DNA of 64,000 bases. Origin: Tupaia tana. Lineage: Eukaryota; Chordata; Mammalia; Scandentia; Tupaiidae. The translations under genes and the position numbers were made by a program. Each line of letters opens with the position of its first letter. The first letter of the stretch is position 1. Location: assembly GCA_026018925.1 (NCBI GenBank), contig JAKSZU010000007.1, positions 96,063,501 through 96,127,500 on the forward strand. The letters run 5' to 3'. This document shows, piece by piece, positions 54,800 to 64,000 of this stretch. The notes below the pieces were generated by a model. It worked only from the letters and a program-made list of their open reading frames with translations, ran no database searches and was not told where the DNA came from.

Positions 54800-55160
54800 G
54801 TTTAGGTCAACCTGGTGATGGAACCTTTCTGGGCCTCAGTTTCTTTATCAGTGAGATGTCTACTAGAAGAGTGACCTTATAGGATAATGTGGTTGAGAGG
54901 TAATGCAAATAAAGAATGTGGGACAGCACTCAGCCCAGGGGGCTCTCAAATAGGAGCTGTGAGTGTCTTTTCTTTTATCAAATGCTCACACAGGGCTCAC
55001 TGTGCTGGCCACTATACGAAATTCAGCTCATCAATAAAGAGTCCTATGAGATGGGCACTGCTGTCGCTCCCATATTATAGACCAGGGAACAGGCAGAGGA
55101 GTCCAGCCCCTTACCAGGGTTACACACCTAGTTAGTGAAGAAGCTGGGCCCTGGCGCAGG
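54800..55160. mobile_element. two MIR copies in opposite orientation
   Basis: 54800-54940 reads forward (GGCCTCAGTTTCTTTATCAG). 55000-55160 reads reverse (CTATTATAGACCAGGGAAC..., GGTTACACACCTAGTTAGTG). Confidence 0.6.
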
Positions 55161-55293
55161 GAGCTTGGCTCCTGAGTCTGAGCCTGGCCTTGGTGCTCTC
55201 CAGCAGCAGGTGCTTCTGCCCCTTCCAGGTTGGAGAAGGTGCTGCTGTTTCTGTGCAGCGTTCATAAAGGGCCCTTCAGAAATCCCTGCAGCT

Positions 55294-55541
55294 GGGACCA
55301 GCAGTTAGTGTAATGGCTATGTCACTGGATTCCCACGTAGTCGACCGCGGTTCGCGTCCCAGACCTGGTGGCTTAAAACTCACGCCAGGCACGTGTGCGT
55401 GTGTGCCCAAGATCCCGAGAGGAGAATGAAGAAGGGATTGCGGCGTGGCCATCCCCCCTGGGGGGTGATTTCTCGCTTTCTGTCTCTATGTCTGTCTCTG
55501 TCTGTCTGGCGAGCGCACGCGCCCTATAGCAAAAACCTCTC

Positions 55542-55578
<37 letters not shown>
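55294..55578 (+). mobile_element. type A SINE with TSD and 38-bp A tail
   Basis: AATCCCTGCAGCTGG at 55281-55295 recurs at 55579-55593. The sequence is close to consensus (TAGTGTAATGG A box, GGTTCGCGTCCC B box). Confidence 0.95.
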
Positions 55579-55585
<7 letters not shown>

Positions 55586-55593
55586 GCAGCTGG

Positions 55594-57300
55594 TGCCTTG
55601 TCTTGGGAGAGAAATGTCCCCACCTACCTTGTCCACAGCCTTCTGTTCTCCCATCAGGAGGTCCTTCCTGCTGTCTGACGAGGCAGTGCTTCTCATGGAG
55701 GAGCATTGTTAGCTGGGCTGCCTTGTGAGAAGGGCTAGGGAGATGTGGTGGAGGAGGAAGGGGCCTTGACTCTGGGCCCTCAGAGGGTAGAACTGGAGGA
55801 GGGGGCTGAGCACTGGCCTGGAGCACATGGCTCTGTGCTGGCAGCCTGTAGAGGGCCTTGTTTCCCTCTGCCACTGCACCAGGCCCCTCCCAAGCCTCCA
55901 CACACCTCCCTGGGCCCTGCCACTTCTCTCAGCCCCTTCTCTTGCTCTGGTCTCACGTGATTGTGCTAGTCCTTGGGGTCTTGAAACTCTACTCACCAGG
56001 CTCCCCTCCCTTGCCTCTCCTCTTGGTCTCTTCCACCCTTCCTGTGGGCTCCTGGGGAGACGGCCCTAGACCCACAGCCTGAGCATCTCAGTAACATCGA
56101 TCTTGCCAGGTCGCCAAACAACAGACATTTCTTCTCTTTCCACTTTGGCCTCCATCTTAGGCAGGGGCACAAACCACAGGGAAAAGCTGGGAGTCTCCCT
56201 GGACTTGTCCCCTTTTCTGCACATGCGCTCTGGCCATCTCATATTTCCTGAGCACTCACTGTGCTAGGGTGGATTCCTGGGCACGTGTGAACACCTGCAA
56301 GGTTTCCACATGCATGGGGGATGGAAAAGAGCTTTGTAGTAGGTCTCGTTGATGGAAATAACTAAGGCTCTGTCGAAAATAGTTGCAAGGATTTATTCTA
56401 AACATGTAATTATGTGACCAGGCCTGGGAAAACACAAAAGTGTTTTCCAGCATGCTCTGATGCAGGGATTCTTTTAATTTAGTTCTGAGAGCAGGAGACA
56501 CAAAGTTGCAAATCAGCATAAGTAATCCTTATACTGGCCTGGCCCAAAACGGTGGGACATCTGGAAGTGTGTGTTGTAGGTTACAGGTGGGTTTAGAAAT
56601 TCTCAGGTTAGTAACTGGTTAAAAAAGCACAGTCTTTGTTTCTGAAAGACTTCAGCAAAAAAAAAAAAAAAAATGCCTGTGTTTTTACTGAAACAGATAA
56701 GAAAGCATTCTGAGTGTCATAAAGCACTGTGTCAGGAGCAGGAGGAAGGGGGCATCCCTCAACCCCAGGGCCAAGGTAGCCCGCTATGGCAAGATAAGTG
56801 TTTACAGATGTGACTTCCCCAGGCCTCTTAGAAAGTATCTTAGGATAGGAAAAGTCAGAATTTCATGCTCAGTCTTGCAGTATAATCGTCAATGGGATGG
56901 TTTGAAAGCCTGGCCACCTTGCCTTGATTTGCATCTGCAGGGCAGTTTTAGCCTCGGGGTTGCTCAAAGCATATGCCGAGGCCTCTACTACAACTTCCCC
57001 TGTGTCTCATTCCCTTACTGAGTGGTCCCTGTGAGAAGCTTGCATCAGCCTCCTGCATGAGAATCTCCATCTCCGAGTGTGTACCAGGGAGCTGGATCCC
57101 AGACGTGACCACCCTGATACAACCGGCCAGCATGGCTGAGGCTTAGCTGCGCACCCTGGAGGTTCCCTAAAACTCAGACTTACTATGCCACCTCCTCCTT
57201 TGTCTGATTTCTTCCACAGCCACCACCTGAGGCTGGGCATTGTCTCCACCAGAATCAGTGAAACCTTTGAGTGGTTTCTCCTCTCATCCTTCTCCTTGCC
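55594..57300. other. intergenic DNA without a recognised gene
   Basis: No repeat was firmly identified. An A17 run at about 56656-56672 may be an eroded insertion tail. No coding family was recognised. Confidence 0.35.
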
Positions 57301-57309
57301 ACTTCCAGC

Positions 57310-57570
57310 CTTTCCTCCATAGCGGTAAAAGGATCGTCAGGAAAGTGAAACTGACCCAGCCAGTCCCAACCTGGCTTTCAGCTAAGGCCTGAGCCTGTGT
57401 CCCTGTCACTCTCCTTCCAGCACCTCAGCATCTCAGCTCTCCCACCTCCTGCGTCCCACATGCCGGTTCCTCTTCTTGCTCCCTCCCAAAGTCAGTCAGC
57501 ATCTTTGCCTCCTTCAAATTTCAGCTCAGATGTCTCTTAGGGACAAGGTCATGTCCCCTTCACGGAGACA
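57310..57570 (+). mobile_element. L2 LINE 3' region
   Basis: CCAACCTGGCTTTCAGCTAAGG, CACCTCAGCATCTCAGC and AAATTTCAGCTCAGATGTCTC. Confidence 0.65.
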
Positions 57571-57784
57571 GCTGTGACTGGTCAATGGAAGGCTCACCAA
57601 CTTTGCAGAGAAACCATTCCTGACCCCATACCACCTCTGTCACCAATTAGAGGTGGAGGTGCATTCCTTGGAGAATGCACCAGGGGGACCCTGGTATGAC
57701 CCCATAGGCCTCCTGTTTTGTCATTCACAGCCCTTATCCATGTTGCTTTTGTCTTCATTCGACTCTTTATTTTATTTTATTTTT

Positions 57785-57805
57785 TTAATATCGGAAGGCA
57801 TCTGC

Positions 57806-57870
<65 letters not shown>

Positions 57871-58050
57871 TCCAATGGGGCTCTGGTCACACTGCAATCC
57901 TTTTCCCTCAATTTTGCCGTCCTGTAATTGTCCTGTGCATATGCACTCTCATGCCCAGTGTGTTTCTTCAGGGACTCACGTTGTCTCTGTCTGTCTCTCC
58001 CTCTCTCTGGTGAGCGTACTTGCTCTTTGGCAAAAATCTAAAATCATCAT
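57785..58050 (-). mobile_element. type B-like SINE with a 60-bp (GA)n
   Basis: AATATCGGAAGGCATCTGCATG, then uninterrupted GA repeats (57807-57867), then ATGGGGCTCTGGTCACACTGC. The family's GA-rich segment has expanded. Confidence 0.6.
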
Positions 58051-59190
58051 CATGATGAAACGTTGTGGCTAGAAGACACTAGGATTTGGAAGTTGTCTGT
58101 TATAGCAGGGGACCCTAGCCTGCTCTGATGATGCAAGGCCACGAGGTGAACCGGACGTGCTGGTGGGATATGGTGGTAACAACTCAGACGAGAACAGCTA
58201 TAAACCCGGAAACTAACTGGCAACTTGGAAATTGCAAGCATGTCACTACAAATTATTTTGAACTGGGTGGTCAAAAAAAGGTTCTCTGTTGGGAGGTGAA
58301 GTTTCAGCAAGACCTGAAGGATGAGAAGGAAATCAATGTGGCTGGTCATATGGGATCCCACTCCTTCTGCACAGCACCTAACTGCTGAGCTACCAGGCCA
58401 GCCCACCTGGCCCGAGTTTACATATTACCTGCTTCACTGTAGATGCTTCATGACTGTTCACTGAATGACTGCACGAAAGATGTGTCACACACGGGGACTG
58501 CAACCCTAGACTTCTAGCATGGTGGTACCCTGTGCCTTTTCTCTCCTACCAGGCTTTTTGCCGAGGTTCAAAGGAGATAGGCGTTGTACGGAGGCTTTGT
58601 AGGTAGCAAAACAGAACCCATAGGCTGGTGGCTCTGGGGTTGTTACCAAACAGAAGGCGCTCTATAGACTCGAGTCCGAGCCAGCATAGCCAGTAGCTCA
58701 CTCTGCCAGCAAGGTGGGCATGTTGGAAGCCAGCCTGGCACTGCTTTCCCCACAAGGGTCACTCATAGTCTGGTCCCCTGGGGCCCAGAGGGAGCCCAAA
58801 GTGTAGGCACAGGTGCCTGGGCTGGTACCCATGCGGAGGGAACAGCACACTCTGCCCTTCAGACGCCAGGGTCTGAAGCCGGCCTTGGCACCTCCACGGA
58901 GACACAGAAGAGACATACAGGGGATGGAGGACTCGGGCAGGCCCACTCCCTGGGGTGTTCCTGTAGCTTCACTCAGGGCAGGGGGACCTTTGGCAGAGCT
59001 CCCCTCCCACTGGGCTGGCGTGGGTAGGATGAGGAGCTGGTTGGCTTGCCGGCCTCCTGGTGTCCTCATCTCAACTCTCTGATGCCGTGTAGCAAGGGCC
59101 TGATCGCCCTGAGATGCAGGCTCTCCGTCTGAAGCAGTGGTAGTGAGAGTTGTCCTTGGCCACTGCTTGCAGATTTCTTGAGATGAAATT
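58051..59190. other. mostly unique intergenic DNA
   Basis: A SINE head-like fragment lies at about 58330-58410 (minus; ACTGCTGAGCTACCAGGCCAG). Nothing else was recognised. Confidence 0.35.
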
Positions 59191-59198
59191 GAAGCCTT

Positions 59199-59430
59199 TT
59201 GGGCCAGCAGATGGCATAGAGGTTAAGGTGCCTTGGTCCCCCTGACTGCGCTGTTCAAGTCCTGAACCTGACAGCTTAAAAAACACACCAGGCACGTGTG
59301 TGTGTATCCAAAACCCTGAGAGGAGAATGGAGAAGAAGGAATCGTGGTGTGGCCATCCTCCTTGGAGGTGCTTTCTCTTTCTCTGTATGTTTCTGTCTGT
59401 TGAGTACACATGCACATAAAAAAAAATTGA
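59199..59430 (+). mobile_element. type B SINE
   Basis: GGGCCAGCAGATGGCATAGAGG head, CCCTGAGAGGAGAATGG body and CACATGCACATAAAAAAAAA end. Confidence 0.75.
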
Positions 59431-59479
59431 GGCCTCTTTTGGTACTGTCTCCTTGATCCCTCCATTTTTTCTTTAGCCC

Positions 59480-59697
59480 TTTAAAATACTTTTTACTTAT
59501 TACTTCCATGAGTGAGATAGACAGCACCTCCAAGAGGATCTTGGTGATGCAATCTACCCCCAGTGTCAGCCAGCCCTTGATCATGGGCACAAGCCTGCCC
59601 AGTGTACCCAGGGAAGTCTCTGGACGTGCTCCCACGTGGCTCAGCCTTGCAGAACACTGTGTTTTACCGCTGCACCACCGTCCACTAGCCCTTACCC
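59480..59697 (-). mobile_element. type D SINE
   Basis: TTATTACTTCCATGAGTGAG, CCCAGTGTCAGCCAGCCC and GTACCCAGGGAAGTCTCTGG. Confidence 0.7.
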
Positions 59698-59744
59698 AAT
59701 TTCTAACTAAATGCTTATTTGTGTGGATAAGTACTCAGTGTCTG

Positions 59745-59865
59745 TCAGCTCTCTGGTGGCAGGATGCCTGCTTCGTTTATCAGGATAGACCCAGACCCAG
59801 CACTGTGCCTGGCTTATACTGGAAGCACCCAGTGGAAGTCCAATCAGTGAATGGAGGGATGAATA
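59745..59865 (+). mobile_element. L2 LINE terminal fragment
   Basis: CAGCACTGTGCCTGGCTTATAC and CCAATCAGTGAATGGAGGGATGAATAAG. Confidence 0.6.
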
Positions 59866-60022
59866 AGTGAAGGCACTTCTGAGTTCTAAAGCAGGAGTCA
59901 TAGGAAAGGTGAGACGATGATCCTCGTGAAATAACTTCTGTCTCCATGGGTCGGGGAAGCAGCCCCACAGGAGTCTCACCAGAATGTGGCTGGGCAGGCT
60001 GTAATTGAGCAGTCTTCTCCTT

Positions 60023-60065
60023 ACCCCACCCCACCCCACCCCACCCCACCCCACCCCACCCCACC
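60023..60065. repeat. (CCCCA)n / (TGGGG)n tandem repeat
   Basis: About eight perfect 5-bp units. The minus strand has eight consecutive G4 runs separated by single T bases, a strong G-quadruplex pattern. Confidence 0.95.
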
Positions 60066-60099
60066 GCCAGGGTCAGGAGACTTGGTAAGACTGAAAATA

Positions 60100-60270
60100 A
60101 CAGTAATCACAATAGCTGCTTCACCTGTACTACCTCATTTAATCTGCACAACAAAATCACAAGACCAGTGCTACAATTATTCTCACTTTGAAGATTTGGA
60201 AACAGAGGGTTGGAATGTTTACGTAATTTACCCAAAATAAGTAAATGGGGGAGCTGGGATTCTAACCCAG
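60100..60270 (-). mobile_element. MIR SINE
   Basis: TACTACCTCATTTAATCTGC, TTTGAAGATTTGGAAACAGAGG and GGGAGCTGGGATTCTAACCCAG. Confidence 0.75.
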
Positions 60271-60277
60271 TTCTGTA

Positions 60278-60495
60278 GGAGGTCCTCCAACCCCCCGTCC
60301 CAGGGGGTTTGGCCATGCCACATTCCCTTCTCTTGAATTGTTCTCCTGGGATCTTGGACACGCATGTACATGTGCCCGATTTGTTTCAAGCCACTGGGTC
60401 TGGGACTTGAACCGCAGTCAGCCATGTGGAAGGCCAGTGCCATAAACACTATGCCATCTATTGGCCTCAAGGCTTCCAGTCCATTAAAAAAAAAA
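60278..60495 (-). mobile_element. type B SINE, tail missing
   Basis: CCCCCCGTCCCAGGGGGTTTGG core to the head complement CTATGCCATCTATTGGCC. Confidence 0.7.
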
Positions 60496-60744
60496 AAAAA
60501 AGGTAGGGTTGCAGGAAATGTGACACGTGTAAAATGTTTATGTTTAACAAGTGAATGTTTTCACACATACAAACTGCGATGGAATATAATCATGCTACTT
60601 ACAAGATAACTGCAGATTTATCCAAAATACCAACTCACAGAGCACTGCGGAGGTCTGTTGAGTAGGGAGACAGTTTAGAATTGCTCTGTGCTCTCCCACT
60701 GTGTCCCTTTGCCACTACATGTTGCATCCTCACTGGGACAGCCC

Positions 60745-60990
60745 CGTGATCTGTGAGGCCTCGCTCCACCCAGTGCCCTCTTCCTTTACTGCCCTTACTC
60801 CGCCTTTCCCACTCAGCCCCTCTCTGGCTTCTTTCACTGCTCCTGAGCCATGGCAGGCACAATCTCGTCCCAGGGCCTTTTCACCTACTCTCCTCCCTGC
60901 CTGGGACATTCCACATTCAGACTCTCAGTACAGACTGCTTTTGGTGTCTACTCAAAGAACCCTTCTCAGGAGCCTTCCCAAACCATCCTT
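60745..60990 (+). mobile_element. L2 LINE 3' region
   Basis: CGTGATCTGTGAGGCCTCGC, CTGAGCCATGGCAGGCACAATC, GGGCCTTTTCACCTAC and GGAGCCTTCCCAAACCATCC. Confidence 0.75.
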
Positions 60991-60994
60991 TATT

Positions 60995-61245
60995 TTATTT
61001 TATTTTATTTTATTTTATTTTATTATCTTATATTTTTGTTTTAGAGCATGTCCACTCACCAGAGAGAGACAACGGGAAAGTGAGAAATCACCCCCCGGGA
61101 GGGATGGCTTCTCCATTCTCCTCTTGGGATTTTTGAACATGCACGTGATGCATGTAAACCAGGCTTGCTTTTCAAGTCACTGGGTCCCAGAGTTGTCCTG
61201 ATGGGATCCAGAGTCTTAATCAGCATGCCACCTGCTGGCTCTGCA
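60995..61245 (-). mobile_element. type B SINE with (TTTTA)n tail
   Basis: The (TTTTA)n tail (about 60992-61022) is followed by AGAGCATGTCCACTCACC, CCCCCCGGGAGGGATGGC and ATGCCACCTGCTGGCTC. Confidence 0.75.
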
Positions 61246-61252
61246 CATCACC

Positions 61253-61383
61253 TTTTTTTTTTTTTTTTTTCTTTTCTTTACATTGTTTTCCACATTTTAT
61301 TGATCCACAAACTACCTTAAACTGAAACTATGGACAAAGCTAGAATCTACTTACAAGTGCACTGTAATTTTCTTCTGAAACAT
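61253..61383. other. T-rich segment adjoining HAL1-like copy 2
   Basis: Poly(T) then TTTCTTTACATTG and CACATTTTATTGATCCACAA. It resembles an internal part of the HAL1-like 3' region and may be a second truncated fragment. Confidence 0.35.
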
Positions 61384-63441
61384 TTTAAATTAATTAATTA
61401 ATTTACATTCATTCCCTGAGCATTGTCACAGCATACAAAATGTGATTTCCTATCCAAAATATACTGCATAGTGGCTTTTTTATTAAAAAAAGATTTATTT
61501 ACTTTTATTGATTCAGTCATTTGTTTTCATTCAACCAGAGACAGACAGACAGACACAGAGAGAAGGAAAGTGAGAAAGCAAGCCACCAGGTCCGGGACTC
61601 CAACCGTGGTCGGCATGTGGATGAGTCCAGTGCCTTAACCACCACCCGCTGGCTCCGCAAAGTGGCTTAATCATACATGTTATTGTCATTAATTTTCCAT
61701 TTCTAGTTTCATATAAATACGTGTGTGTGTGTGTGTGTGTGTGTATTACCCCTATTTCTCACCCTCTGCCATTTCCCACCCTTCCCCCATACTATCGTAG
61801 GTGTCTACAGTTTTCCATTCCTTCCCCCACCCCCACATTTTACTGATTGATAAAATTTCTTAAGTAATCTAACTACTTTCAATAGCAAGTTTAGCTGGTA
61901 TGTACTTATCAGTGAATACGTGTCTGGCTTTAGACATAAAACTCTGAGTGGAATGAATATACTATAAGGTAGCTAGTGATGCTATAAAGCTTACTATGGT
62001 CATTAAATAGGTATTTTTAAATACATTTTTTAATTTCAAAAAAAGCAGTTTTAGCTTTAATAAATCAAAGAAATTCTAAGGAACTTTACTTAAAACTTAA
62101 AGCCAGGAAACAGGTTAGGATTCTGTTCAGATAGTAGGTACATGAATCTACTGGCACTCAAGACAGGACAAAAATCCTTAAAATTGGAAACCAAAGCCTA
62201 GAAGAAAATCAGCAATGTTTCAGTCAAAAGTCATAAAATGCTATTTCACCAGTTCAGTCTCATGTACTTAATCTTCTGTTGCGGTTCGATCTTCCTGATT
62301 AAATTCTGGGATATAATATTCAACTCCAGACATGTCTCTATGATTAAGTTGGCCATTTTCTTAGTTTTAGAACTCTTATTTCCATGTGTCTGTATTTAAT
62401 TTTCCTGGTATAGCGCTCCCATGAAAACTTCTTAGAGATCTGGTCTGATATTGGTAAATTCTTTCAGGTTTTCTTTATCTGAGAATATTCTTGCCTTTTC
62501 TTCCCATATGAAGGATAATTTTGCCAGGTACAATTCTTGGTTGAAATTGCTTTCCCCTTTAACACTTTGAATGTATTTTCTCATTCTTTCCTCGTTCACA
62601 TTGTTTCCAATGAGAGGTCCGCTGTTAGTCTGATATCCTTTGTAGGTAACTTGCTGTTTCTCCCTTGCCAATATAAGTATCTTGTCTTTGTCTGTGGTTT
62701 TGGTCAATCTGGCTATAATGTGTCTTGGAGAAGATCTTCTTGGGTTGATTCTATTTGGAGTCCTTTGTATTTCTTGGGCCTGGATCTTTGAGTGACTCTC
62801 TAGATTAAGAAAATTTTCTTGCAGGATTTCATGGAATAGATTAAGTCCCTTTTGAGTCTCTTCACCTTCTGGAATACCAATTATCCGGATGTTTGGACGT
62901 TTGATGGTATCTAGTATTTCTTATATTATTCTCATTTTTGGGGGCCATTTTCTCAGTCTTCATGGTGGATTTTTCTAGGACAGTGATTCTGTCTTCTACA
63001 TCTGAGATTTGATTTTCTGTATGATCTAGTCTGCTTTTAATACTTTCAAGGGAGATTTTGACTTCTTGTATTATAGCCTTCATTTCTAACAGGTCCATTT
63101 GATTATTTTTTAGAGTGTGTATTTCCTCTTTTAGTTCTTGCAAGAATTTTCTCACTTCCTGGAATTCGTCAGCTCCTTTCTCCTGCCTCTTCTGCAGTTC
63201 ATTGTCTCTCTTCTCTTCCATCTCTGTTACTTTGTCACTATGAATATTCTAAAATCCTTATAAGACAGTTCCATGAGTTTCATTGTACTGTTTGAGGATG
63301 AAGAGGTGTTAATATTTTCCCTTGGAGGAGAGGTATTTCTTGCTTTCCCATATTTCTTGTGATTCTGCGGTGATACCTAGTCATCTGATGAATGGTGCAT
63401 TTCTTCCTAATTCTTGAAATTCAATCTGAGTGTTCAGAGGC
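61384..63441 (-). mobile_element. ORF1-only LINE-1-derived element (HAL1-like), copy 2
   Basis: Reading on the minus strand from 63441: the partial 5' region, then ORF1 with an N-terminal Lys/Glu/Leu-rich coiled coil (MEEKRDNELQKRQEKGADE..., 63221-62862), the RRM block IKRPNIRIIGIPEGEE near 62900, TKTTDKDKILILAREKQQ, VTYKGYQ, and a C-terminus ending ALYQEN-stop near 62405. A ~1-kb AT-rich 3' region runs to 61384. It is nearly the same sequence as in copy 1, with no reverse transcriptase. Stops and frameshifts show the copy is dead. Confidence 0.82.
61479..61655 (-). mobile_element. type C SINE inside HAL1-like copy 2
   Basis: AGTGGCTT occurs on both sides (about 61471 and 61660) of an (ATTT)n tail, CAACCAGAGACAGACAG and a truncated head. 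Confidence 0.85.
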
Positions 63442-63444
63442 TGT

Positions 63445-64000
63445 AATGCACACACACGTATTCCTGTAATGCACACCCATATGCACATGCATTACCCCCA
63501 TACACATGCGCACACACCCCTATGCACACATAAATGCATCCCTGTAATGCACACCCACATACACATGCACTAACGGATACACATGTACACCCCATACACA
63601 TGAACATACACCTCATGCTCACCCCTATACACACACCACTACACACATGCTCCCTATAAACATACACAAACTCACTTCTTTTTTTTTTTTTGGAGAGGTT
63701 TTCGCTATAGGGCGCGTGCACTTGCCAGACAGACAGAGAGAGACAGAGACAGAAAGCGAGAAATCACCCCCCGGGGGGATGGTCACGCTGCAATCCCTTC
63801 TCCTCCATTCTCCTCTCGGGATCTTGGGCATGTACGCACACGCGCCCGGCGTGAGTTTTAAGTCACCGGGTCTGGGACGCAAACCGCGGTCGACTACGTG
63901 GGAGTCCAGCGACATAGCCATTACACTAACTGCTGGTTCCCACAAACTCACTTCTATACATACCTATGCCTTCCCATATAATGCACATATCCCTATACAT
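63445..64000. repeat. degenerate CA-rich minisatellite
   Basis: Irregular repeats of CACACCCATACACATGCA-like units on both sides of the SINE at 63680. It continues past the window end. Confidence 0.85.
63680..63940 (-). mobile_element. type A SINE with 15-bp TSD
   Basis: CACAAACTCACTTCT at 63665-63679 and 63941-63955, exact. It is one of the copies closest to consensus. Confidence 0.96.

Noticed and set aside
59707..60064. Gly/Trp-rich minus-strand ORFs (MGWGGVGWGG...)
   Set aside because: Artefact of the (TGGGG)n repeat.
3624..63940. SINE heads as functional tRNA genes
   Set aside because: A and B boxes are present, but the anticodon arm and acceptor pairing are not intact and the heads are fused to SINE bodies.
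1..64000. CRISPR arrays, operons, phage or plasmid features
   Set aside because: No direct-repeat/spacer pattern or prokaryotic gene structure; the sequence is clearly mammalian.

Overview
The window is nuclear DNA of a placental mammal. It holds intron-containing genes with GT/AG splice sites and CpG-island promoters, ancient L2, MIR and MaLR repeats, LINE-1 fragments, and about sixty copies of lineage-specific tRNA-derived SINEs. Nothing prokaryotic or plasmid-like was seen. Two protein-coding genes are clear: TRNP1 on the plus strand (single coding exon, 234 aa) and TENT5B/FAM46B on the minus strand (two coding exons, 427 aa). They lie tail to tail, the same order and orientation as on human 1p36.11, so this is the orthologous interval. 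On the human map the flank beyond TENT5B leads toward SLC9A1, but no SLC9A1 exon is visible. The species is not identified. Mono- and multimeric tRNA-type SINEs of this style recall the CYN SINEs of colugos (Dermoptera), but that is only a hypothesis from memory.

Layout. 1-10.5 kb: repeat-rich intergenic DNA with an RPL6 processed pseudogene (2.6-2.96 kb) and a nested SINE/L1/SINE/SINE stack (3.4-4.75 kb). 10.56-11.65 kb: TRNP1 promoter, CpG island and coding exon. 11.65-20.66 kb: low-repeat DNA that probably holds the TRNP1 intron and 3'UTR exon, with two candidate poly(A) signals. 20.67-28.0 kb: TENT5B, from its 3' end through a 4.77 kb intron to a TATA/CCAAT promoter. 28.8-64 kb: intergenic DNA packed with SINEs. 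It also holds a 5'-truncated L1 (29.8-32.0 kb), LINE-1-derived elements with ORF1 but no ORF2 (HAL1-like; 34.8-37.9, 47.5-48.2 and 61.4-63.4 kb), a solo ERV LTR with a 4-bp target duplication (50.0-50.6 kb), a MaLR LTR (52.8-53.65 kb) and an orphan CpG-rich patch (48.5 kb).

SINE names used below. Type A (about 250-270 bp): head GGACCAGCAGTTAGCRTAATGG, body with a CCCCCCTGGGGGG core and a CT-rich stretch, end CCCTATAGCAAAAACCTCTC plus poly(A); many have intact target-site duplications (TSDs). Type B: an older relative with a CAGGTGGCATGGTGGTTAAGG head and a similar body. Type C (about 150-180 bp): the B head joined directly to the CT-rich end and an (AAAT)n tail. Type D: a different tRNA-like unit with CCAGAGACCTCCCTGAGTG and AGCCAGGGGTGGCTGAAACTG motifs. 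All carry Pol III A- and B-box-like sequences. They need LINE-1-type machinery to move, as do the ORF1-only elements. The two host genes have unrelated roles: TRNP1 in nuclear/chromatin control in neural progenitors, TENT5B in cytoplasmic mRNA polyadenylation.
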